DNA from: Bacteroidota bacterium
GTDB lineage: Bacteria > Bacteroidota > Bacteroidia > Chitinophagales > LD1
Assembly (NCBI GenBank): GCA_026391075.1
Contig: JAPLES010000002.1
Span: forward strand, 62,001 to 126,000
Reading direction: 5' to 3'
DNA length: 64,000 nucleotides
Shown here: positions 8,868 through 16,356 of the stretch, piece after piece
Position numbering within the stretch: the first letter of the stretch is position 1
How the letters are laid out: each line of letters opens with the position of its first letter
Notes under the pieces: model-generated
What the model was told of the DNA's origin: nothing
The model's input: only the letters and a program-made list of their open reading frames with translations
Databases searched by the model: none
Position numbers and translations under genes: made by a program

Positions 8868-9607
8868 TCCTGTTTTTTCATTTTTTCGCTCACTTCAAAA
8901 GGGAAACTCAACTCACTATCAACCGTTGCTTTTAAAATTTCCATCTGCAAATTCATGCGCTGCGAATCGCGGTTGATGAGAATGTTTCGCCTGTACGAAA
9001 ACGGTTTTTCCCGTAATAAATTATACGAGGTAAAAGTAGCCGACAGGTCTTGCTTTAGCAGCTTGTCTTTCAACAAAATATTTTCAATGGTGTAGTTTGT
9101 GTTGTTCACTCTCGCTTTTTCATAGAGCTTATCTGTTTCATCATATAGGGCAACAGCGCTGTCTTCTTTTGCTGCGAAAGAAGTTTTTGTAGCGATACTT
9201 ATTTTTTCTCCGCCCAGAATCTGTTGCAGCATTTTGAAATTTACAGGGAACGTTAGCCAGTTTTCGATATAGCTGAAATCACGAGCTAAATATTCATTTG
9301 AGAGTTTATTGATAAGAAAAAAAGAATCAGGAGTAATGACTACGCGCGCACCTTCAATGCCAAACAATCCCAAACTCAACCATATCACACTGTCTTTCTT
9401 TATGCGAATAGTTGCCAAAAACTCCTGCTCGGTATTGCCATCGTTCCAAATCATCCTTGAACGAAGCGAAATTGTTTTGTAAGAAATTTGATTGGAAACA
9501 ATTTTTGCAGAAACAGAATCGTAGTTCAATTGCAAAGAGTCCTGTGCAACACAAAAGCTTGATGAAAAAAAAAGGAAGAGAAAAAATAGTTGGAGGCGCA
9601 GAATCAT
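8864..9607 (-). CDS. DUF4292 family protein
   Basis: A 247-residue exported protein of the DUF4292 family, of unknown function and common in Bacteroidota next to an EnvC-like gene. A signal peptide occupies residues 1-21, ending near FCVAQD. The body is a beta-rich fold resembling lipoprotein carriers (LolA/LolB-like in shape, by recollection), with recognisable blocks SLGLFGIEGARVVITPDSFFLIN and WLTFPVNFKMLQQILGG at residues about 75-135. No cysteine lipobox is evident at the cleavage site. It overlaps the EnvC-like gene by four bases (TGA/GTG), so the two are translationally coupled, pointing to a shared envelope role. Confidence 0.8.
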   Translation of the reverse strand: MILRLQLFFLFLFFSSSFCVAQDSLQLNYDSVSAKIVSNQISYKTISLRSRMIWNDGNTEQEFLATIRIKKDSVIWLSLGLFGIEGARVVITPDSFFLINKLSNEYLARDFSYIENWLTFPVNFKMLQQILGGEKISIATKTSFAAKEDSAVALYDETDKLYEKARVNNTNYTIENILLKDKLLKQDLSATFTSYNLLREKPFSYRRNILINRDSQRMNLQMEILKATVDSELSFPFEVSEKMKKQE

Positions 9608-9768
9608 TTTTGCTTTTCTGTAAATAAAGTGCCAAAGATAATTTCGCTCTTCACAAATAATTTTCTTTATAACGTTCCCATTGCTGAAAGGCTTTCTTCG
9701 CTTAACAAAATTTGATTTTTAACAACGTGTATCGGGAATATATTTGCCGTCCATTAAAAACAAAACAT

Positions 9769-10779
9769 ATGGAAGTAATAGCAGGAAACACAACAGTTGA
9801 TATTGCCGCTCTCAACGAAAAAATAAATCGTGAAAGCGCATTCGTAGATATTCTGAACATGGAGCTTGGCAAAACTATTGTAGGGCAAAAATATATGGTG
9901 GAGCGATTGATGCTCGCTATGCTTGGCAACGGACACATTCTTCTCGAAGGTGTTCCAGGTTTAGCAAAAACGCTCGCGATAAAATCTCTTGCACAAGCCA
10001 TTCATGCAAAGTTCTCGCGCATTCAGTTTACACCAGATTTGCTTCCAGCCGATTTAGTAGGAACCATGATTTATAATCAAAAGGATAATGAATTTGTAGT
10101 GAAGAAAGGACCGGTGTTTGCCAACTTTGTTTTGGCAGATGAAATAAATCGTGCGCCTGCAAAAGTGCAATCAGCATTGTTAGAAGCTATGCAGGAAAGA
10201 CAAGTTACCATTGGTGAACACACGTATAAATTAGAAGACCCGTTCTTGGTTCTTGCCACACAAAATCCTATTGAGCAGGAAGGAACATATCCACTACCGG
10301 AAGCGCAGGTTGACCGTTTTATGTTGAAAGCGGTTATCACTTACCCAAAGAAAGAAGAAGAGCAACTCATCATTCGTCAGAATATGCAGATGAGTGATAA
10401 GCAAATTAACCCTGTGGTGAAAGCAGAAGATATTGTTGCTGCGCGTAAAACTGTCCGTGAAGTTTACATGGATGAAAAAATTGAGCGCTACATTCTCGAT
10501 ATCGTTTTTGCTACACGCAAGCCCGAAGATTATAAACTGACTAAACTCAAATCACTGATTAGCTACGGAGGTTCACCTCGTGCAAGCATCAACCTGGCTA
10601 TTGCAGCAAAAGCGTATGCTTTCATCAAACGCAGAGGATATGTAATTCCGGAAGATGTAAGGGCCATTTGTTTTGATGTAATGCGTCATCGTGTTGGTTT
10701 GACTTACGAAGCCGAAGCCGAAAATATTACCAGCGAAGAAGTGATTTCTGAAATTTTGAATGCGGTTGAAGTTCCGTAA
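9769..10779 (+). CDS. MoxR-family AAA+ ATPase
   Basis: MoxR ATPases act as chaperones for partner proteins with von Willebrand factor A domains. The protein is 336 residues from ATG 9769; upstream in-frame codons are non-ATG and not family-like. Walker A lies near residue 60 (variant GVPGLAKT, typical of MoxR), Walker B is LADEINRAPAKVQSALLEAMQERQ split around residue 120, sensor 1 is VLATQNPIEQEGTYPLPEAQ, and the arginine region is DRFMLK. It is first gene of a five-gene plus-strand run with DUF58, a BatD-like protein and two VWA proteins, the standard partner set. Confidence 0.93.
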   Translation: MEVIAGNTTVDIAALNEKINRESAFVDILNMELGKTIVGQKYMVERLMLAMLGNGHILLEGVPGLAKTLAIKSLAQAIHAKFSRIQFTPDLLPADLVGTMIYNQKDNEFVVKKGPVFANFVLADEINRAPAKVQSALLEAMQERQVTIGEHTYKLEDPFLVLATQNPIEQEGTYPLPEAQVDRFMLKAVITYPKKEEEQLIIRQNMQMSDKQINPVVKAEDIVAARKTVREVYMDEKIERYILDIVFATRKPEDYKLTKLKSLISYGGSPRASINLAIAAKAYAFIKRRGYVIPEDVRAICFDVMRHRVGLTYEAEAENITSEEVISEILNAVEVP

Positions 10780-10792
10780 AGCCCCACCTAAA

Positions 10793-10811
10793 TCCTCCCC
10801 GAAGGGGAGGA
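10793..10811 (-). repeat. GC-rich interspersed hairpin element (intergenic)
   Basis: A perfect 8-bp stem TCCTCCCC/GGGGAGGA with a GAA loop, followed by bases matching the tail (CACCTAAATC) of the element class. It lies in the 55-base moxR-DUF58 gap, in opposite orientation to the copy at 10872. It could also act as an attenuator or mRNA-stabilising hairpin inside the operon. Confidence 0.7.
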
Positions 10812-10834
10812 CTTAATACAAATACAATAGTGCG

Positions 10835-11800
10835 ATGAAGCTGCCATTTTCAAATGAGGACAAATCTAAAGCCCTCTCCTTCGGAGAGGGTTTGGGAGAG
10901 GTGGCGTCTGACAAAAGAAAGAAGCTAAGAAGAATCGAAATCAAAACCAGGAAACTCTCTAATCAGATTTTCTCGGGCAGTTATCATTCTGCGTTTAAAG
11001 GAAGAGGTATTTCCTTTAGCGAAGTTCGCGAATATCAGTATGGCGATGACATTCGCGCCATTGATTGGAATGTAACAGCGCGCAATCGCAAACCATTCAT
11101 CAAAGTTTTTGAAGAAGAAAGAGAGTTGACTGTGATGTTGCTGATTGATGTAAGTCAATCTTCTTTTTTCGGAACACAAAATGAGTTCAAGAATCACATC
11201 ATTGCCGAGATAAGCGGAGTGATTGCTTTTTCTGCTATTACCAATAACGATAAAGTAGGCGTTCTGTTTTTTAGCGACACGATTGAGAAATTCATTCCGC
11301 CCAAAAAAGGAAAAACACATATTCTGCGGATTATTTCAGAGATATACGATTTCCATCCAAAGCAAACCGGCACTAATCTTCCCGAGGCGTTGAAGTATTT
11401 CAATAATGTGGTGAAGAAAAAATCAATTGCGTTTTTGGTTTCCGATTTTTTAAGTAAAGATTCTCAGCAAGAAAAATTCCAAAAGGATTTTAAGAAGTCA
11501 TTGAGTATTGTCGGCAAGAAACACGACTTAATCGGTTTGCATATTTATGATGAACGCGAAGCCAACATGCCGGATATTGGCTTGGCAAAAGTAGTTGACA
11601 GCGAAAGCGGAAAAGAATTTTGGATTGATACCAGCGATAAAGCGCTTCGTGAAAAATATGCGAAAACCTTTCACGAAAATGTGCGCAGCACAAAAGATTT
11701 ATTTGGCAAGAGCGGAGCGCAGTTAGAATCTGTTAAGACAGAAGACAACTACGTGATTTCGCTGATGAATATGTTTAAGAAAAGAGAAAGCAAAAGATGA
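10835..11800 (+). CDS. DUF58 domain protein (MoxR partner)
   Basis: DUF58 proteins pair with MoxR ATPases in envelope-associated operons. The 321-residue protein carries the signature FKGRGISFSEVREYQYGDD split around residue 55-75, then IRAIDWNVTARNRKPFIK, then a VWA-like fold opening MLLIDVSQSSFFG (about residue 100). The first 26 residues are unusual: ALSFGEGLGEVA is the translation of a GC-rich hairpin element (10872-10890), so the N-terminal extension is probably recent and dispensable. A later start is possible, but no ATG lies between 10835 and the conserved body. The stop overlaps the next gene's ATG by four bases. Confidence 0.87.
   Translation: MKLPFSNEDKSKALSFGEGLGEVASDKRKKLRRIEIKTRKLSNQIFSGSYHSAFKGRGISFSEVREYQYGDDIRAIDWNVTARNRKPFIKVFEEERELTVMLLIDVSQSSFFGTQNEFKNHIIAEISGVIAFSAITNNDKVGVLFFSDTIEKFIPPKKGKTHILRIISEIYDFHPKQTGTNLPEALKYFNNVVKKKSIAFLVSDFLSKDSQQEKFQKDFKKSLSIVGKKHDLIGLHIYDEREANMPDIGLAKVVDSESGKEFWIDTSDKALREKYAKTFHENVRSTKDLFGKSGAQLESVKTEDNYVISLMNMFKKRESKR
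10872..10890 (+). repeat. GC-rich hairpin element inside coding sequence
   Basis: A perfect 8-bp stem CCCTCTCC/GGAGAGGG with a TTC loop, followed by TTTGGGAGAGGTGGC. It is translated in frame as part of the DUF58 protein's N-terminus (ALSFGEGLGEVA). Together with the copy at 10793 it forms an inverted pair about 80 bases apart. Confidence 0.75.
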
Positions 11801-12774
11801 TGAGTTGGCGGTTCGCAATTTACGGTTCACAGTTAGTAAAGTTTTTACGCTTTGCAGCTATTGCATTTTTGTATTTGCCGTTAGCTGTCAACTGTCAACA
11901 GCCAACGGCTGTTCTACGCGCTGACTCCACTCAAATTCAAATTGGCGACCATCTCAATATTCGTTTAACGGTTAAGAGTCCGAACAACTTGGTTGTTCCT
12001 TTTCCTGCTGCTGCTGATACACTCGGAAATTTAGAAATGGTTTCTGCTGCTAAAATTGATACAAGCGCAGAAGGCAGTAATAAAGTTCTTTCGCAACTCT
12101 ATACAGTTTCTGCTTACGATTCAGGAGAGTTTCATGCCGGACCGGTTAAGATTTATTTCAAAAACAATAACGGAGAATTGGATAGCGTTCTTTCAAATGA
12201 CATTCCGGTTACAGTAAATACTTTGAATGTTGATACCGCTAAACCTTTCAAAGCCATTAAAGCTCCTTTAGATGTTCCTTATTCTTGGAGAGAATTTATT
12301 CCTTACATCATTGGAGCAGTAGTTTTGCTGATTGCGATTATTGTCGGCATCATTCTTTGGAAGAAATACCGCAAACCAAAACAAGCGGTGATTGAGCGAC
12401 CAAAACCAAAAGACCCTGCACACATCTGGGCGCGCAAAGAGTTGAAAAAACTGGAAGAAGAAAAAGTTTGGCAAGGCGATGATGTAAAACTGTATTACAG
12501 CCGGTTGACCGATGTGCTTCGCTTGTATGTAGAATATCGTTACGGCTGGTATGCAATGGAATCAACTACCGAAGAAATTCAAAGTGAAATTGAAAACTAC
12601 AACCTGAAAGAAAAGGCAAAAGAAAATCTGCTTTCGATTTTGCGTGCAGCTGATTTAGTGAAGTTCGCGAAGATGATTCCGATGCCTGATGCAAATATCC
12701 GTGCAATGGAAAGCGCTTATAAGTTTATTGATTTCACTGAGCCGAACGAAAACAAACCGGAAGAGAAAAAATAA
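11797..12774 (+). CDS. BatD-like membrane protein of the MoxR/Bat operon
   Basis: A 325-residue exported, single-span membrane protein. After a leader (residues 1-37), residues 38-150 look like an Ig-like beta domain as in BatD N-termini (DSTQIQIGDHLNIRLTVKSP). A membrane helix follows at residues about 168-190 (IPYIIGAVVLLIAIIVGII), then a cytoplasmic helical domain ending in WYAMESTTEEIQSEI and AMESAYKFIDFT. The position between DUF58 and batA fits the short BatD/DUF4381-type proteins of such operons. It overlaps both neighbours (ATGA upstream, TAATG downstream). Two heptamer arrays flank the hydrophobic core of its leader. Confidence 0.65.
   Translation: MMSWRFAIYGSQLVKFLRFAAIAFLYLPLAVNCQQPTAVLRADSTQIQIGDHLNIRLTVKSPNNLVVPFPAAADTLGNLEMVSAAKIDTSAEGSNKVLSQLYTVSAYDSGEFHAGPVKIYFKNNNGELDSVLSNDIPVTVNTLNVDTAKPFKAIKAPLDVPYSWREFIPYIIGAVVLLIAIIVGIILWKKYRKPKQAVIERPKPKDPAHIWARKELKKLEEEKVWQGDDVKLYYSRLTDVLRLYVEYRYGWYAMESTTEEIQSEIENYNLKEKAKENLLSILRAADLVKFAKMIPMPDANIRAMESAYKFIDFTEPNENKPEEKK
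11803..11837. repeat. Heptamer array, 5 units, in BatD-like leader
   Basis: Units AGTTGGC, GGTTCGC, AATTTAC, GGTTCAC, AGTTAGT. They encode residues 3-14 (SWRFAIYGSQLV) directly after the start codon of the BatD-like gene. Confidence 0.8.
11880..11907. repeat. Heptamer array, 4 units, at BatD-like signal cleavage region
   Basis: Units GTTAGCT, GTCAACT, GTCAACA, GCCAACG. They encode LAVNCQQPTA at the end of the leader. The offset from the array at 11803 is 77 bases, again a multiple of seven. Confidence 0.75.
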
Positions 12775-13787
12775 TGTTCAGCAATCTCTCACATATCACC
12801 TTTGCGAACAAATGGGTTTTGTTCTTCATCCCCGCAGTATTTGTGGTGGCGGGTTTGTGGTGGTATTTTTTATCGAAGAAGGCTTTCCCAACGCTTAAGC
12901 TTTCTGCTACTAATTCATTTGCCGGAAACGGAACTCCGTTTAAAGCAACGCTTAAAAAATTTCTTCCCGTGCTGCGCGTGTTGGCTCTTACAAGTTTGTT
13001 AGTTGCTATTGCCCGTCCGCAAACTTCTTTCGATGAAGAAAAAGTAACCACCGATGGAATTGATATTGTTTTAGCAATGGACCTTTCAACTTCCATGCTG
13101 GCGAAAGATTTTTCACCAAACCGTTTGGAAGCCGCGAAGAAAGAAGCCGGAAATTTTATTGACGGTCGTCCGCACGATAGAATTGGCCTGGTGGTTTTTG
13201 CCGGAGAAAGTTTTACGCAATGCCCGGTTACTATTGACCATGCAATTGTGAAGAACCAACTCAAGCAAATCAAGAATGGTTTGATGGAAGATGGTACCGC
13301 TATCGGTATGGGTCTTGCAACTTCTGTTCAACGCTTGAAAGAATTTCCTTCAAAAAGCAAAGTGATAATTCTGATGACAGACGGTGTAAACAACAAAGGT
13401 CTGATTGACCCTGCCACTGCATCTGACATTGCTCTGCAATTCAAAACCCGTGTTTACACAATCGGAATCGGCACCAACGGAAAAGCTATGACACCGGTGG
13501 CTATGTCACCTAACGGAGAATTAATTTTTGATTATGCAGACGTGCAGATTGATGAACCGTTATTGAAAGAAATTGCGAAGAAAACCGGTGGACAATATTT
13601 CCGCGCTACCGATAACAAGAAGCTGAAAGAAATATACGCGCAGATTGACAAACTCGAAAAAACAAAAGTAGAAGTGAGTGCCTTCGAACACAAAACAGAA
13701 AAGTTCTTTCCGTTTGCGTTGCTGGCAATTGCGTTGTTATTGTTAGAAGTTTTAATGCGCTATTTAATTGTAAAGAGCATTCCATAA
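12774..13787 (+). CDS. batA: BatA-like VWA domain membrane protein
   Basis: A 337-residue protein with N-terminal membrane segments (residues 12-30 and about 60-78), a VWA domain at about 90-290 and a C-terminal helix (FFPFALLAIALLLLEVLMRYLI). The metal-ion-dependent adhesion site is intact: DLSTSM near residue 104, a threonine in the GTAIGMGLATS loop and MTDGVNN. The FARPQ-like IARPQTSFDEEK segment is typical of BatA. It starts one base inside the upstream stop (TAATG) and ends with the same junction into batB, so the three genes are tightly coupled. It probably works with MoxR in envelope integrity or stress tolerance; the exact role is unsettled in the family. Confidence 0.87.
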   Translation: MFSNLSHITFANKWVLFFIPAVFVVAGLWWYFLSKKAFPTLKLSATNSFAGNGTPFKATLKKFLPVLRVLALTSLLVAIARPQTSFDEEKVTTDGIDIVLAMDLSTSMLAKDFSPNRLEAAKKEAGNFIDGRPHDRIGLVVFAGESFTQCPVTIDHAIVKNQLKQIKNGLMEDGTAIGMGLATSVQRLKEFPSKSKVIILMTDGVNNKGLIDPATASDIALQFKTRVYTIGIGTNGKAMTPVAMSPNGELIFDYADVQIDEPLLKEIAKKTGGQYFRATDNKKLKEIYAQIDKLEKTKVEVSAFEHKTEKFFPFALLAIALLLLEVLMRYLIVKSIP

Positions 13788-14869
13788 TGAAACGCAGCGA
13801 TTACATAAAATATCTCTGGTTGCTCCTGCTGGCAATTCCCATCGGCACGGTGCTGATACTGTTGCGCGAAGAAGCATTCCGCTTTGAGCAAAAAGAATAT
13901 CTCTGGCTGCTGGCTGCGGTGGCGCCTATGCTCATTCTGTTTTTGCTCTTTCAACACTGGCGCAAAAAAAACCTCGACCGGTTCGCCAGCTCATCGCTGC
14001 TCGCGCAACTCACTCCCGATATTTCCTTCAACAAACATCTGCTCAAATTCATTTTGCTTTCGCTGGCGTTCGAGTTTATGGTGATTGGTTTTGCCAATCC
14101 GCAGGTGGGCACCAAGCAGGAAAAAGTAAAACGTCAGGGCATTGACGTGTTCATCGCTATGGATGTTTCCAACTCCATGCTCAGCGAAGACATTAAGCCC
14201 AACCGCCTCATGCGCGCCAAAAATTTCGTCAGCAATTTTATTGACGAACTGCACAACGACCGCCTCGGCATGATTGTCTTTGCCGGTCGCTCGTATATGC
14301 AAATGCCGCTCACCGTTGACTACAGCGCGGGGCGTATGTATCTCAAAACCGTCAACACCAACCTCATTCCCACGCAGGGCACCAACATTGCCGAAGCCGT
14401 AAACATGGCGCGCGAAAATTTTGTGCAGGGCGATAACAAGCACAAGGCGCTCATCATCATCACCGATGGAGAAGACAATGAAGGCGGAGTAGATGAAGCG
14501 ATAGCTGATGCGGTGAAAGAAGGCGTGAAAGTTTTCACGATTGGTGTAGGGACTGATAACGGTGGACCCATACCGGTGGGCAGCGATTTTAAGCGCGATG
14601 AAACCGGCAACATTGTGCTCTCCAAAATGAACCAGCCCATGCTGCGCGATTTAGCCGCAAAAGGAAACGGGAAATATTTTCAGCTCGGCAGCGGCAAAGA
14701 CGAAATCAACGCCATCTTCAAAGAGCTGGGCCGCATCAACACCAAAGATTTCGAAGAAACCGTCTTCACCGATTTCAACGACCAGTTTCAAATTTGTTTA
14801 ATCATTGCCGCAGTGCTGCTTTTGATTGAATGGTTTCTAAGTGAGAGGAAATTTAGTTTTAAATTTTAA
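13787..14869 (+). CDS. batB: BatB-like VWA domain membrane protein
   Basis: A 360-residue paralogue of BatA with the same plan: N-terminal helices (residues about 9-26, 36-53 and 85-100), a VWA domain with DVSNSM (about residue 125) and ITDGEDNEGG, and a C-terminal helix (FQICLIIAAVLLLIEWFL). The FANPQVGTKQEKVKRQG segment precedes the VWA domain. Codon use looks more GC-rich (many CTC, GGC, GCC and CGC) than in batA, apart from a stretch around 14465-14580, suggesting a different history for this gene or its parts. batC (TPR) and a full-length batD, which usually follow, are missing; the operon ends at a GC-rich element. Confidence 0.87.
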   Translation: MKRSDYIKYLWLLLLAIPIGTVLILLREEAFRFEQKEYLWLLAAVAPMLILFLLFQHWRKKNLDRFASSSLLAQLTPDISFNKHLLKFILLSLAFEFMVIGFANPQVGTKQEKVKRQGIDVFIAMDVSNSMLSEDIKPNRLMRAKNFVSNFIDELHNDRLGMIVFAGRSYMQMPLTVDYSAGRMYLKTVNTNLIPTQGTNIAEAVNMARENFVQGDNKHKALIIITDGEDNEGGVDEAIADAVKEGVKVFTIGVGTDNGGPIPVGSDFKRDETGNIVLSKMNQPMLRDLAAKGNGKYFQLGSGKDEINAIFKELGRINTKDFEETVFTDFNDQFQICLIIAAVLLLIEWFLSERKFSFKF

Positions 14870-14880
14870 CCTGCAATTAT

Positions 14881-14995
14881 AAGGGCGCGTCCCTCGCTAA
14901 GCCTCGGGTCGGGCTATCGCTTCAAGTCCTCGCCCCAAAGCGGGCTGCGGGCTTTCCGCTCTATCCCTCGCACAAACAGCCGCCCCCCCCCCGCA
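14881..14995. repeat. GC-rich non-coding element with C10 tract
   Basis: About 115 bases of clearly higher GC than their surroundings, starting AGGGCGCGTCCCTCGC, containing CGGGTCGGGCTATCGC and CCCCAAAGCGGGCTGCGGGC, and ending in a run of ten C (14983-14992). No ORF is convincing. It resembles, from memory, GC-rich elements dispersed in Bacteroidota genomes, but no second full copy occurs in this window. It marks the truncated end of the bat operon. Confidence 0.5.
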
Positions 14996-15025
14996 CTCAC
15001 CGGTTGGTCTTTTGTATTTTTTTAA

Positions 15026-15343
15026 ATTCAACCAAAAGGATCACTCATTTGCCTTCGCAATGCCGAAGACCATGTGTTTATGCCGTTGATTGAAAACGCG
15101 CCACACAACTTTGGCAAGAGCAAACAATACTACGGAGTAGCTGGCAACTTAACTGCATTTGCCTGTAAGCGTTCGTTCGAATTAGGTTATGAAGGCGAAG
15201 TAGCATTCGAATCAAAAACTCAGTTGATAGAGCATTATCAAACATCGTTGGGCGCGGGCGTTTTAATGGTAAGAAGAATGGCAATTTTAACTGCCGAAGC
15301 ACAAAAATTAGTTTCTTTATACTTCAAAGATTTTCGCGTATGA
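15026..15343 (+). pseudogene. 5'-truncated GNAT-like acetyltransferase
   Basis: The frame is open from a stop at 15023 to 15343 and reads as the second half of a GNAT-like protein: LICLRNAEDH, then LIENAPHNFGKSKQY, GVAGNLTAFACKRSFELGYEG, and AKTxLIEHY-like FESKTQLIEHYQTSLGA. The first half (about 60 residues in the relatives I recall) is absent and the frame lacks a good start; only a GTG at 15074 is available. The break coincides with the GC-rich element, so truncation by rearrangement is likely. The remaining codons are undamaged, which suggests recent loss or residual use. It overlaps the next small ORF by four bases. Confidence 0.6.
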
Positions 15344-15504
15344 AACTCACGAAAAAACAAGTTTACAGTTTAGATGATATTGGCTTTGTAGGCACGCAAA
15401 AAAACTTTAGGCCCGCCCAACAAAAAAAAGAGTCGAAAGAATTTAGCGAAGCCTTACGCAAATACAAAGAGAAGAATGGCATACTCCGAAACAAAGCAGC
15501 ATAA
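15340..15504 (+). CDS. Small hypothetical protein (54 aa)
   Basis: ATG 15340 overlaps the stop of the acetyltransferase remnant (ATGA), a typical coupled-cistron junction. The product is polar and highly charged (MKLTKKQVYSLDDIGFVGT, then a Lys/Glu-rich helix EFSEALRKYKEKNG). It has no membrane segment or cysteine. I do not recognise the family. A small partner or antitoxin of the acetyltransferase is possible on position alone. Confidence 0.45.
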   Translation: MKLTKKQVYSLDDIGFVGTQKNFRPAQQKKESKEFSEALRKYKEKNGILRNKAA

Positions 15505-15640
15505 AAAGTCGCTACAGGCACTTGATAAATACCGCACGCTTGGCAGCGGAAAACCTTTAAGTGAAAAAGATAAGGTTGCTCTTAAAAGTTTTTTTGCGTC
15601 TCGCAGAAAAAAGCAAACTGCTTTTGGTAAAGCGGCTTAG
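15476..15640 (+). CDS. Small basic hypothetical protein (54 aa)
   Basis: ATG 15476 starts 29 bases inside the preceding small ORF, in a different frame. The product is very basic (KQHKKSLQALDKYRTLG, then SFFASRRKKQTAFGKAA) and could bind nucleic acid. I do not recognise it. The overlap with a co-directional ORF and the absence of stops across 54 codons support it weakly. Confidence 0.35.
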   Translation: MAYSETKQHKKSLQALDKYRTLGSGKPLSEKDKVALKSFFASRRKKQTAFGKAA

Positions 15641-15673
15641 TATCATCATCAATCAATAAGACAAAACAACCTC

Positions 15674-15766
15674 ATGGAATTTTTAATCATAGCAGGAATA
15701 ATGGTTGTGGTTGCTTTTATGTCTACCGTTTGGGTAAAGTATGATGCTACGCACCATACTCCGTAA
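15674..15766 (+). CDS. Very small single-span membrane protein (30 aa)
   Basis: MEFLIIAGIMVVVAFMSTVW forms one membrane helix, followed by a short polar tail KYDATHHTP. The ATG lies 33 bases after the previous small ORF on the same strand. Hydrophobicity over 20 residues is the only evidence besides position. The following 137 bases to the PepSY gene contain only an 11-bp inverted repeat (15769-15779 with 15829-15839). Confidence 0.4.
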   Translation: MEFLIIAGIMVVVAFMSTVWVKYDATHHTP

Positions 15767-15903
15767 TCAAGTTTTTTCATCCTCCCGAAATCGAAGATTC
15801 TTTCCGTGTATTAAATATTATTAGCGCCTGAAAAAACTTCGATAGCTTTTGAATAAGCTGGAATTAAGCAAAAAAAACAGTTAGAAGTTTTAAGTCGCAA
15901 ATC

Positions 15904-16356
15904 TTATTCCGCTCCTTCCTCCTTTTTGAGCAACTCTCCCTTTGCTGAAAAAACTACGTCATAGTTTTTGGTTCCTTTAAAAGTGGTAATCGCATAATTA
16001 ATTCCTTTGTCGAAGGTTTCTATTTCGTAAACTTCCTGCACGTTGAAGCCTTCAAATTCTTTTTGAAAAGCGTTTTGCACTTTCATTGGAATTGCATTGT
16101 AATTTATTTCAGTTTCTGTTTCGAGCCACTTACCAGTGCTATCGAACAATGCACTTTGCCTTTTTTTGCCGTTGAAAAATTCTACTTCAAAAGCATCTTT
16201 GCCTGCTCTACTCCAGCCGGGTTGTGAGCCGTTTGAAAATTTTTGTTTGAATGTGTTTGCGCAAGCAGATGGAACTTTATCCATTGTTAGTTTTTGTGCA
16301 AAGCAAAAAGAGGCAACGATGGAAGCAATAAGAATGAGCGTTAGCTTTTTCATCAT
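15904..16356 (-). CDS. Exported PepSY-like (BLIP-like) protein
   Basis: A 150-residue secreted or periplasmic protein. The signal peptide MKKLTLILIASIVASFCFAQ is followed by two repeats of the PepSY-like/putative beta-lactamase-inhibitor-like fold. The first covers residues about 25-85 (SQPGWSRAGKDAFEVEFF, then SALFDSTGKWLETET) and the second about 86-147 (VQEVYEIETFDKGINYAIT, then VVFSAKGELLKKE). The family is frequent in Bacteroidota and its function is unknown. The stop of the hydroxylase gene immediately precedes the start, so the two are co-transcribed on the minus strand. Confidence 0.75.
   Translation of the reverse strand: MMKKLTLILIASIVASFCFAQKLTMDKVPSACANTFKQKFSNGSQPGWSRAGKDAFEVEFFNGKKRQSALFDSTGKWLETETEINYNAIPMKVQNAFQKEFEGFNVQEVYEIETFDKGINYAITTFKGTKNYDVVFSAKGELLKKEEGAE

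Noticed and set aside
13991-14443. 150-residue ORF on the minus strand inside batB
   Set aside because: It is antisense to a well-supported VWA gene and its openness follows from GC-rich codons; the product (many His, Val, Gly) has no family character.
15769-15839. Inverted repeat AAGTTTTTTCA/TGAAAAAACTT as insertion sequence ends
   Set aside because: The arms are only 11 A/T-rich bases, 49 bases apart, with nothing between; chance is likely.
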